Origin: a virus
Length of the DNA: 42,504 nt
Strand: one strand, 5' to 3'
Virus record (IMG/VR): IMGVR_UViG_3300036766_002276
Span: 1 to 42,504 of that record
This document shows positions 31,721 through 38,311 of the stretch, piece after piece. The notes under the pieces were generated by a model. The model was not told where the DNA came from and did not search any database. It saw only the letters and a list, made by a program, of their open reading frames with translations. Numbering within the stretch: position 1 is the stretch's first letter; every line of letters begins with the position of its first letter. A program made the translations under genes and the position numbers.

Positions 31721-34288
31721 TTATGACGCGCGATCGACCCGTGCGCTCGCGCCGTAGAGCAGTATGCTGGTGTACGCCGCCTTCAACTGCGTCGGCGTAT
31801 GCAGCACCACCCACTGGTCGCCGTAGGCCTCTTTTTTGCCGGTGAACCGGCCGTTCGAGTCGCGCTGGTCCTGCAACTGCCCCATGGTCCACGACTTCAT
31901 CATGCGATAGCGCGTCACCGCGCGCTCGCCGATGACCACGCGCTGATCGCCCATGTTCAAGCCCGGCGCCGACGTCTTGAAGTTCGGCACGCTCTTGATC
32001 TGCCCGAGGTTGCCGTCGGCCGACAGGTCGGTGCCGGGGCGGCTGAAGTTGGCGGAGAACTGCTTCGCCTGCTCCACCGCCGTCCTGGCCGTCCCGCTCA
32101 TCAATCCGAAGTTGGCCATGTGATAACGGCTGTCCTCGATCACCGCCTTGCGCAGGCCGTAGCGGTAGAGGAAATCGTTCCAGTGCACGTCGAGCTCGTC
32201 GGCGCCGGGATCGGTGTCGAAGGCGTACACGTTGGTGGTGTAGCTGTAACTGGTGGCCTCCACCGCGTGCTGGTTGGTCGGTGCTTCCGCCACGCCCGCC
32301 TCATCGACGAAATGCACCTCGCCCAGGTTGTAGTCCATCGTCCAGTACAGCCCGTTCTGCTGCGTGCCGGTGCCATCGTACTCGGTGCGCGCGGCGTTGT
32401 TCGTCTTGATGACGATCGGGTACAGCGTCGAGCCCACCTGGTTGCCCTGCAGGTCGTAGATTTTCTTCGGCCGCACCACCGGGAAATGATCCAGCGCGAA
32501 GATGGTCTTCGTGCCGTCGGCCGTGGCCACCGCCTCGGTCGCCACCGCGGTGACCGCGTACTGGTCGGAGGCGTTCAGCACCTCGTTGAAAATGAGCTGC
32601 TCGGTGTCCTCGCCGATGACCCGGCTCGCGTTGCGCACGTTCTCCACCACGGCGTCCCACTGGATCTGCCCGTTGCTGGTGAGATAGCGCAATTCATCGC
32701 TCACCTCGAACGCGATTTTCTGCGGGATCGGGTACGCGGTCTCGGAGGTCTGTTTCATGCCGGCGCGAGGGATCGAGCCGCCCTCATAGACGCGCGTGTT
32801 GTTCTTCCCCGCCGCCGTTGTGTCGCGATAGCTGTACGGGATCAGCGCGGAGGCCGAGAACGGATAGGTCCCGGTATCGACGAACTGCAGGCCGATCAGG
32901 TTGTAGAGCGCCTCGCGGATCACGGTACGTTCGAAAATCGCCGGCACCGCCACATCGCTCACCAGGCCGTCGCCGGCGGCGAGCATCTTGTGCTCGGCGT
33001 GCAATTGCGCGCCGTGCATGCCGTCGTAGATGGCCAGCACCTTCTCGGCGAAGGCCTTGTTCAGCTCCTGCAACTTGCCGCCGGTGCGGCTGAACCGCTC
33101 CGTATCGCGCACGTCGGCCAGCACGCGGCTGTCGATCTTCTCCTGCAGCGCCTTCACCTTGTTGGAGTCGTCCACGCTGATGTGCGTGGTGCCGCGGATC
33201 TCGAAGCCCATCGACGCGAGCTTCTCCGCGGAGGCGATGCGGTTGCCCGAGGCGATCTGCGCCTCGGCGAGTTTCTTCACCTGCTCGTCCGACAGGTTCT
33301 CGCCTACCAGGTCGATCACCGCGTCGCCGAGCTGCGTCTTCATTTCCTCGGAGAGGCCCGCGGCCGCGGCGATGACGGCGCGGAACAACTTGACCTTCGC
33401 GCCGCGCGTCTCGGCCAGCTTCTTCGCGTCGGCTTCGATGGCGGTGCGGTTATCTTCCATCAGCTTCTTCACCTGGGCCTCGCTCAGGCCGGCCGCGGTG
33501 CTCGGCATTTCGATCTTGAGGATCATTTCCTTGTCGCCGATCTGCTCGGCGAGCTTGATGCCGGTGGCTTCGAACGAGGCGATGAGCGCCTCCCCCACGG
33601 CCTTGTCGGTGATGGTGGCGAGCGCTTTCTCGGCGGTGGCGACGAGCTGGTCGGTGACCATCTGCGACAGTTTTTTCAGCTTCAGCTTTTCGGCGAGCTG
33701 CTTGAGTAGTTCTTTCCACATGATGTGTATCTCCTGCAAAAGGGTTGATTCGAGTTCGGTTTGGGCGATGAGGGGAATGTCCCCGGGGTTCGCCTCGCTG
33801 AGTTGCACCGGATCCAGGTGCTTGATCACCGGCCGCAGCGTGAGGCCTGCGCCGCACAGCAAGGGGCCGTGCTTGGTGAGCGTCTCCTGGTCCTGCCAGT
33901 CTTCCCAATAATCGGCCGAGAGGTATTTGAAGCCTCTGGTCTTGATCGCGTCGACGCCGTGGGGTGTCCACTCCACCTGCGCCCGCAGCTTGCTGCCTTC
34001 CACAGCCAGCTTGACGATCGTGCCCGCCGCGCCCTCATCCCCGTCGTGAGCGATGTCGACAAAGATGTCCTGCCCGTAGGTGCGCTTGTCGAAGTTATCC
34101 ACCATCGCGGCGAGCATCTGCCGCGTGATTTCGAACTCGCCGTAGCGCGGATCGCGGAACGTACCGGTGCGGGTGACGGTCACCCACGAAGTCGGCTTGG
34201 CCCCGTCCAGGGTCAGCCGCGGTAGTTCGGACAGAAAGCGGATCGCCCCGTCCGGGGCGATCGCTTCCAGTTGGATGCGCCGGTTCAT
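31721..34288 (-). CDS. Fused head maturation protease, scaffold and major capsid protein
   Basis: This single 855-residue frame contains three head-morphogenesis functions. Residues ~1-175 resemble Mu gpI-type phage proteases (YGEFEITRQMLAAMVDNF, FVDIAHDGDEGAAG, GFKYLSADYWEDW). Residues ~190-400 are highly charged and helical, like scaffold/delta domains. Residues ~440-855 form an HK97-fold-type major capsid region (AVPAIFERTVIREALYNLIG to the C-terminus). An internal ATG at 33721 (MWKELLKQ) has a strong AGGAG site, so a 666-residue scaffold-capsid protein is probably the main product, with the full fusion made in minority. No stop separates the parts. Start 34288 has a weak SD. Confidence 0.87.
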   Translation of the reverse strand: MNRRIQLEAIAPDGAIRFLSELPRLTLDGAKPTSWVTVTRTGTFRDPRYGEFEITRQMLAAMVDNFDKRTYGQDIFVDIAHDGDEGAAGTIVKLAVEGSKLRAQVEWTPHGVDAIKTRGFKYLSADYWEDWQDQETLTKHGPLLCGAGLTLRPVIKHLDPVQLSEANPGDIPLIAQTELESTLLQEIHIMWKELLKQLAEKLKLKKLSQMVTDQLVATAEKALATITDKAVGEALIASFEATGIKLAEQIGDKEMILKIEMPSTAAGLSEAQVKKLMEDNRTAIEADAKKLAETRGAKVKLFRAVIAAAAGLSEEMKTQLGDAVIDLVGENLSDEQVKKLAEAQIASGNRIASAEKLASMGFEIRGTTHISVDDSNKVKALQEKIDSRVLADVRDTERFSRTGGKLQELNKAFAEKVLAIYDGMHGAQLHAEHKMLAAGDGLVSDVAVPAIFERTVIREALYNLIGLQFVDTGTYPFSASALIPYSYRDTTAAGKNNTRVYEGGSIPRAGMKQTSETAYPIPQKIAFEVSDELRYLTSNGQIQWDAVVENVRNASRVIGEDTEQLIFNEVLNASDQYAVTAVATEAVATADGTKTIFALDHFPVVRPKKIYDLQGNQVGSTLYPIVIKTNNAARTEYDGTGTQQNGLYWTMDYNLGEVHFVDEAGVAEAPTNQHAVEATSYSYTTNVYAFDTDPGADELDVHWNDFLYRYGLRKAVIEDSRYHMANFGLMSGTARTAVEQAKQFSANFSRPGTDLSADGNLGQIKSVPNFKTSAPGLNMGDQRVVIGERAVTRYRMMKSWTMGQLQDQRDSNGRFTGKKEAYGDQWVVLHTPTQLKAAYTSILLYGASARVDRAS
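33731..33735 (-). promoter_or_regulatory. Internal ribosome binding site within the capsid fusion gene
   Basis: AGGAG lies 9 nt upstream of an in-frame ATG at 33721-33719. It is much stronger than the SD of the full-length start at 34288. It would start the scaffold-capsid form inside the protease-capsid frame, similar in principle to lambda Nu3 nested in C. Confidence 0.75.
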
Positions 34289-34290
34289 GC

Positions 34291-34866
34291 TCAGGTGAAT
34301 TTGCCGGTGGCAATCACGCTCACGCTCGCGCCGGTGGTGACTTTCCACGCGCCGGCCGCGCTCGCCATTTTGATAGGCACGTACATCGCGTCGAGCACGG
34401 CAACCGAGGTCGCCCCGCCTGCGAAAATGGGGATCGAGCTTCCGGCGCCGTCCTTGATCGATACCGCGCCGGGCGAGGTGTTCGCCGGAGTGATCAGGAG
34501 GCCTTCCAGATAATCGCCTGTCGCGCCCGTGGCGCCCATCGCCTGGTCGGTCTGGCTCGCCGCGACGGTTTCGTAGTCGCCGTCGAGCCGGACTTTCATC
34601 GCCGGCTGATCGGTGGCCATGGTCACCGCCAGCGCCGCGGCTTTCGCGGCAGGGCCGACCAGGTCCGTGGCCAGGGTAACCGAGAGCGAGGCGGCCTTCG
34701 CCTGCGCCCCGAGCTGATCGCTCGCGATATTGACCGGGAGCGATGCCGCTTTGGCAGCCACCCCGAGTTGATCGCTGGCGATGACCACCGGCAGCGAAGA
34801 GGCTTTGACCGCCGATCCCGCGGTGAGCGAAGACCAAACGGAGCCAATGAGTACGTGCAGTTTCAT
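34291..34866 (-). CDS. Virion structural protein with four 18-residue tandem repeats
   Basis: This 191-residue protein begins MKLHVLIGSVWSSLTAGS. Residues 18-89 form four consecutive 18-residue repeats with consensus near AxAKAASLPVxIASDQLG. The C-terminal half holds GDYLEGLLITPANTSPGAV and a beta-rich end. Segments of the type SLPVVIASDQ occur in many phage virion proteins. Position just upstream of the capsid gene suggests a head decoration or head fibre protein. Its SD (GGAG) lies in a long hairpin at 34874-34909. The in-frame ATG at 34890 is disfavoured. Confidence 0.75.
   Translation of the reverse strand: MKLHVLIGSVWSSLTAGSAVKASSLPVVIASDQLGVAAKAASLPVNIASDQLGAQAKAASLSVTLATDLVGPAAKAAALAVTMATDQPAMKVRLDGDYETVAASQTDQAMGATGATGDYLEGLLITPANTSPGAVSIKDGAGSSIPIFAGGATSVAVLDAMYVPIKMASAAGAWKVTTGASVSVIATGKFT
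34600..34815 (-). repeat. Four tandem 54-bp coding repeats
   Basis: The four 18-codon units of the head protein gene are clearly related at the DNA level, each containing a form of GCCGCTTTGGCAGCC / GCGGCCTTCGCCTGC followed by the SLPV-type codons. The copies have diverged, so the array is not very recent. Confidence 0.7.
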
Positions 34867-34873
34867 GTCACTT

Positions 34874-34909
34874 CTCCTCGACGGGCACAAGCGCCCTTGT
34901 GTCGAGGAG
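34874..34909 (-). promoter_or_regulatory. Hairpin sequestering the SD of the repeat-protein gene
   Basis: CTCCTCGAC at 34874-34882 pairs with GTCGAGGAG at 34901-34909 (9 bp). Inside this, ACAAG pairs with CTTGT (5 bp). On the minus-strand mRNA the 3' side of the stem is the GGAG ribosome binding site of the gene starting at 34866, so folding would block initiation. Confidence 0.6.
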
Positions 34910-34966
34910 TTTCCCGGAAAGGGTCGGACGTTTTTAGGGGGGAAGAATAGCCGTTGGAGGCTATTG

Positions 34967-34995
34967 GAAAAAACCGGGGGCGTTGCGCCCCCGGT
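34967..34995 (-). terminator. Rho-independent terminator of the outer-membrane protein gene
   Basis: A perfect 10-bp stem (ACCGGGGGCG with its complement, 3-nt loop) is followed on the minus strand by a run of six T (GGTTTTTTCC). It lies 75 bp after the beta-barrel gene and isolates that cargo gene from the downstream head genes. Confidence 0.85.
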
Positions 34996-35070
34996 GCTAC
35001 TCGTCGCGCTTGCGCTTCTTCTGGCCGGTCAACTCCAGCGGGATGGGCGCGCCTGTCAAGTATGGTGGGC

Positions 35071-35589
35071 TCAGAACCCCATTCCAAGCGAGAGATTGGG
35101 CCCGCGCAACGAGTGATATCCAACGCCCAGGATGAATCCGCCTGAGAATTTGTATTGGATGCCAGCTTCCCCGGTCAGGTTGAATTTCGATTTGTCGCTT
35201 TGAGTATAGAGCCAGCCGGTGACGTTTGACTGCGCGATGTCCTTTCTTTCTCCGCTGTAGCCGCCCACGCCAATGAAGGGCCGCAGCGATTCGCCCGCTG
35301 GGAAGAAATAGAGGACGTCCAGACCAAAGGTGTTCTTGGTCCGTTTCACCCCCAGGTTGGTGAAACTGCTGTGTGGTACCGGATAGTCCAGCAGTGACGA
35401 ATCGTTGAAGTCGCTGTTCCCTATAAACCCGAACTGCACTCCAAAATTAGACGCTCCCTTGAATCCGAGCGCGGCGCTGGTGCCACCGCCCTCCGATTTT
35501 GGTGCGGCCCCCACCGACAGCCAGCCGTCAGTTGCCAATGCGCTTGCAGAAAATATAAATGTCACCAACACTAAAGCGAGTCGTTTCAT
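35071..35589 (-). CDS. Outer-membrane beta-barrel protein (lysogenic conversion cargo)
   Basis: This 172-residue protein has a Sec signal peptide (MKRLALVLVTFIFSASALA), alternating amphipathic strands and a C-terminal Phe (LSLGMGF), all typical of small OmpA/OmpW-like barrels. It is not a virion protein by type. It is a cargo gene with an AGGGGAG site, its own terminator downstream and a gene-poor upstream region. It may alter the lysogen surface, for example by masking a receptor. The IS element lies ~100 bp upstream and may supply a promoter. Confidence 0.85.
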   Translation of the reverse strand: MKRLALVLVTFIFSASALATDGWLSVGAAPKSEGGGTSAALGFKGASNFGVQFGFIGNSDFNDSSLLDYPVPHSSFTNLGVKRTKNTFGLDVLYFFPAGESLRPFIGVGGYSGERKDIAQSNVTGWLYTQSDKSKFNLTGEAGIQYKFSGGFILGVGYHSLRGPNLSLGMGF

Positions 35590-35683
35590 GGTTCTCCCCT
35601 TGCGCCGATAGAACGGCGAGTTGCTGTGATTTGCTGTGTCGGCACCATGGTACCCCTCGGAGCAGCGCAGGTACAGGGGGCCT

Positions 35684-35691
35684 TTTTCTTG
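35684..35691. repeat. Target site duplication, left copy
   Basis: TTTTCTTG directly flanks the left end of the IS element and recurs exactly at 37201-37208. An 8-bp duplication is characteristic of IS1595-family transposition. Confidence 0.92.
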
Positions 35692-35753
35692 GGGAATTAT
35701 ATACTTCACTTGCGCATTGATTCATAAGAGTTTTTATATAGCGCACAATATAC

Positions 35754-35782
35754 TTGACTTGCGCGGTTTTTTAGCCTATTAT
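35754..35782 (+). promoter_or_regulatory. Promoter of the IS gene cluster
   Basis: A -35 TTGACT (35754-35759) and a -10 TATTAT (35777-35782) are separated by 17 bp, very close to the sigma-70 consensus, and lie 31 nt upstream of the first IS gene. The -35 overlaps the subterminal copy of the terminal-repeat motif, so transposase binding could repress it. Confidence 0.75.
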
Positions 35783-35813
35783 TCAGTTGTAGGCTAACCA
35801 ACCGGAGAAAACC

Positions 35814-36143
35814 ATGCTGACCCAAGACCAACGCGACACATTCAGAAAAGCCCTCGCTTCCTATAATCACCTTGGCGCTGCCGATGTCGAAATTGACGAC
35901 ATGATCGAAGATTCTCAGATTGTCGAAACCGCTGAAACGGTTGACGACTTTTTTGCTGCCAGCGGTCGCCGCCTCGACAGGAACGGGAACCGCCCGGCCG
36001 TCCCGCGCGAACTCAACAAGACCGCTTTCGGTGACGTGTACGTTTGGGAGAATCAACAGCGCGGCGGCAAGGGCGCGCGGCGCGGGACGCTGTATGTGAT
36101 GGACCTGGGCGATGCACGCGCCGCTTATTTTGACGGGGAATAG
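35814..36143 (+). CDS. IS-borne hypothetical protein upstream of the transposase
   Basis: This 109-residue acidic protein begins MLTQDQRDTFRKALASYNH and contains a compact C-terminal beta region (FGDVYVWENQQRG, GTLYVMDLGDARAAYF). GGAG precedes its ATG. It lies inside the element 3 nt before the transposase gene, so it travels with the IS. Passenger genes are known in IS1595 relatives. Its function is not recognised. Confidence 0.75.
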   Translation: MLTQDQRDTFRKALASYNHLGAADVEIDDMIEDSQIVETAETVDDFFAASGRRLDRNGNRPAVPRELNKTAFGDVYVWENQQRGGKGARRGTLYVMDLGDARAAYFDGE

Positions 36144-36146
36144 ACC

Positions 36147-37067
36147 GTGAACGACAAAATCACAATCAGCACGTTGGAACTGTTCCGGATGTTCCCCGAC
36201 GCGGAGTCCGCGCGTGTCTACCTTGAAGCGCGGCTTTGGCCGAACGGTGTCCGCTGCCCAATCTGCGGACTTGGCGAGCGCATCGGTAATCACTCCCCCG
36301 GCCTGTACCGTTGTTTTCAGTGCAAGGAAGCGTTCAGCGTGCGCACCGGTACAATCTTCGAGCGCTCGCACGTCCCCCTGCACAAGTGGCTCTATGCCAT
36401 GTATCTGCTTGTCACGTCGCGGAAGGGCGTTTCGTCCCTTCAATTGAGCAAGGAAATTGGCATCACGCAAAAGTCCGCTTGGTTCGTTCTGCACCGGCTC
36501 CGCGAAGCCTGCGGCAACGACCCCACAATCCTGAGCGGAATTGTTGAGATTGACGAAACCTACATCGGCGGCAAGGAAGCGAACAAACACGCGAGCAAGA
36601 AGCTGAACGCAGGGCGCGGCACGGTCGGCAAGTCCGCAGTCTTGGGAATGCGCGAACGTGGCGGGCGGACGATTGCGAAACCGATTGACGTAGCGGATAC
36701 CGCGAATATCCACACGGCGATTCATACCCACATCGAAGCCGGTTCGACGCTGCACACCGACGAAGCCAAAGCCTACAGCGGTCTTGTCGGATTGTTCTTC
36801 AATCACGCCACCGTCAATCACAGCGCGGGCGAATACAGCCGCAACGGGGTGACGACCAACGGCATGGAAAGCGTTTGGGCTGTTTTGAAACGCGGGCTGA
36901 CGGGCGTCTATCACCACACCAGCGAAAAGCACCTTGGCCGGTACGTCAACGAGTTTACTTTCCGCTTGAATGATGGGAACGTGAAACGGCAGACCATTGA
37001 CCGCCTCAACAGCATGATTGCCGCCACCGTTGGCCGTCGCATCACCTATCAGGAGTTGATCGCATGA
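36147..37067 (+). CDS. IS1595-family transposase (ISXO2-like)
   Basis: This 306-residue transposase has an N-terminal zinc ribbon (C37, C40, C56, C59), an HTH-like region (VSSLQLSKEIGITQKSAW) and an ISXO2-like DDE-type catalytic domain: D136 in EIDETYIGG, D205 in TDEAKAY, and N238/E241 in TTNGMESVW, followed by LKRGLTGVYHH. The frame is intact and catalytic residues are present, so it may be active. Confidence 0.95.
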   Translation: MNDKITISTLELFRMFPDAESARVYLEARLWPNGVRCPICGLGERIGNHSPGLYRCFQCKEAFSVRTGTIFERSHVPLHKWLYAMYLLVTSRKGVSSLQLSKEIGITQKSAWFVLHRLREACGNDPTILSGIVEIDETYIGGKEANKHASKKLNAGRGTVGKSAVLGMRERGGRTIAKPIDVADTANIHTAIHTHIEAGSTLHTDEAKAYSGLVGLFFNHATVNHSAGEYSRNGVTTNGMESVWAVLKRGLTGVYHHTSEKHLGRYVNEFTFRLNDGNVKRQTIDRLNSMIAATVGRRITYQELIA

Positions 37068-37195
37068 AGAAGCCGCCAGCCGCCCTAGACGCGATTGCAG
37101 ACCGTGTTTTGGCCTATCGCCCGAAACCGAAAAGCAAACCGGCACGGAAACGCGCACGTCGGCGCAACAAGGTTCAGAGCAAGTCATCTATATAA
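37064..37195 (+). CDS. Small basic protein at the IS right end
   Basis: This 43-residue, very Lys/Arg-rich protein (MKKPPAALDAIADRV, then a basic tail) starts by an ATGA overlap with the transposase stop and ends inside the right terminal repeat. The overlap suggests a genuine co-translated gene, perhaps DNA binding. It has no recognised family. Confidence 0.55.
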   Translation: MKKPPAALDAIADRVLAYRPKPKSKPARKRARRRNKVQSKSSI

Positions 37196-37200
37196 TTCCC

Positions 37201-37208
37201 TTTTCTTG
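37201..37208. repeat. Target site duplication, right copy
   Basis: TTTTCTTG follows the right terminal repeat immediately and matches the left copy exactly. Confidence 0.92.
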
Positions 37209-37216
37209 CCATGTTC

Positions 37217-38308
37217 TCACGGCGTCCTCGCGTCCAGTTGTGTCACCCGCTTCTTCACGCTCGCGAGCGGCGTGCGTATCATCCCCTGCCGCAGCTTGCC
37301 TTCGTCGAAGATCTCCGCCTTGCCCTGGCCCAGCGCGCCGATGCGCTGCGCCGGGGTGAGCCGGGCGAGCGCCTCGATCGGCGTTTCCTTGCCCGCCCTG
37401 TCCTCCGCGGTGATTTCGTCCTTGAACACGATCTCGACGAAGCTGAGCGTGTTCGGGTGCGCCGGCCAGGGCGTTTTCGCCCGAGATGGATACACGCCGG
37501 GCCCGAGGCCGTGCAGGTTCTGGGTGGAGAGCAGGTCGCAGATGTCGGACTTCGGGTGCGCCGGCGAGAGCAGGTAGCGCCAGCCGGCAAACCCCATGGT
37601 CTTCTCACCGCCCATCATGTACGCCTCGCCGTGCGCGCGGTTGATCTCGGTGCGGAAGAGGCGCATGGCGTTGTCCATCGGACTGCCCGCGTCGCGCATG
37701 AGCGCGGAGGCGACGTCCCTGCCGATCGCGTTGGCATTGGCCGCGCCGGTCTTGGCGATGATATCGGCCGGGACGGGCACTCCGCGCGCGAGGAACTCGT
37801 GTGCCGCCTGGCCCGCGCCGTGGCCCTGGATGATCGACCGCTCGAGCTGGTTCACCACCAGGTCGCGCGCGTGCCGGTCCAGGCGCCAGATCCGGTCGGA
37901 GAGCTGCAGCCCGTCGGCGGCGACGAAGGTGCGCACGAAGTTGAGCGCTTCGTTACTCACGCGCATGCCGGTGCTCACGTCGATCGCGGCAGCCGCGGCG
38001 TAGGGCTTCACGCCCAGGTCCGCGGCCGCGTAGAGGCTCTCGTTCAGCAGCGCATCGCGCGCCTGGCCCAGTTCGCGGATGCGCGCGTTCACCTGCGCGA
38101 GCACGCTCTGCAGCTCCTGCAGCGCGACGTTGCCCTCTGGCCCGGCGTGGGCCGCGATGCGCTCCGCCAGGTCCGCCGCGGCCTGTTTGTACAGCGCCTG
38201 CAGGTCTTTCAGCGCGCCGGCGTCGAGCTGCTCGACGGCCTTGTGCGCGGCGAGCGTGGCGCGCTTGATCGTCGCTTGCGCGGCGGCGCGTGCGTCGTCG
38301 ATGGCCAT
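37217..38308 (-). CDS. Head morphogenesis protein, SPP1 gp7/Mu F family
   Basis: This 363-residue minor head protein matches the SPP1 gp7 family in its C-terminal half (LFRTEINRAHGEAYMMGG, SPAHPKSDICDLLST, TPWPAHPNTLS), after a long helical N-terminal part. Such proteins bind the portal and enter the capsid. It lies 3 nt downstream of the portal gene. Its stop is 16 nt from the IS element, so the gene is intact. Confidence 0.88.
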   Translation of the reverse strand: MAIDDARAAAQATIKRATLAAHKAVEQLDAGALKDLQALYKQAAADLAERIAAHAGPEGNVALQELQSVLAQVNARIRELGQARDALLNESLYAAADLGVKPYAAAAAIDVSTGMRVSNEALNFVRTFVAADGLQLSDRIWRLDRHARDLVVNQLERSIIQGHGAGQAAHEFLARGVPVPADIIAKTGAANANAIGRDVASALMRDAGSPMDNAMRLFRTEINRAHGEAYMMGGEKTMGFAGWRYLLSPAHPKSDICDLLSTQNLHGLGPGVYPSRAKTPWPAHPNTLSFVEIVFKDEITAEDRAGKETPIEALARLTPAQRIGALGQGKAEIFDEGKLRQGMIRTPLASVKKRVTQLDARTP

Positions 38309-38311
38309 GGC

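Larger units (their letters stand above)
35692..37200 (+). mobile_element. Complete IS1595-family insertion sequence with passenger genes
   Basis: This 1509-bp element is bounded by imperfect inverted repeats of about 25 bp, both beginning GGGAATTATATA and sharing ACTTGC further in. It is flanked by the exact duplication TTTTCTTG. It encodes a 109-residue passenger protein, an IS1595-type transposase and a 43-residue basic protein, all on the plus strand and opposite to the phage genes. A second copy of the inner terminal motif (ATATACTTGACTTGCGC, 35749-35765) lies near the left end, probably a transposase or promoter site. It sits 16 nt after the head morphogenesis gene stop, so no phage gene is broken. 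Confidence 0.93.

Noticed and set aside
31799-33709. 636-codon plus-strand frame
   Set aside because: Antisense to the capsid fusion gene; composition of a shadow frame.
35706-37187. 493-codon minus-strand frame across the IS element
   Set aside because: Antisense to the IS1595 transposase and its passenger genes; no recognisable domain and it spans both IS ends.
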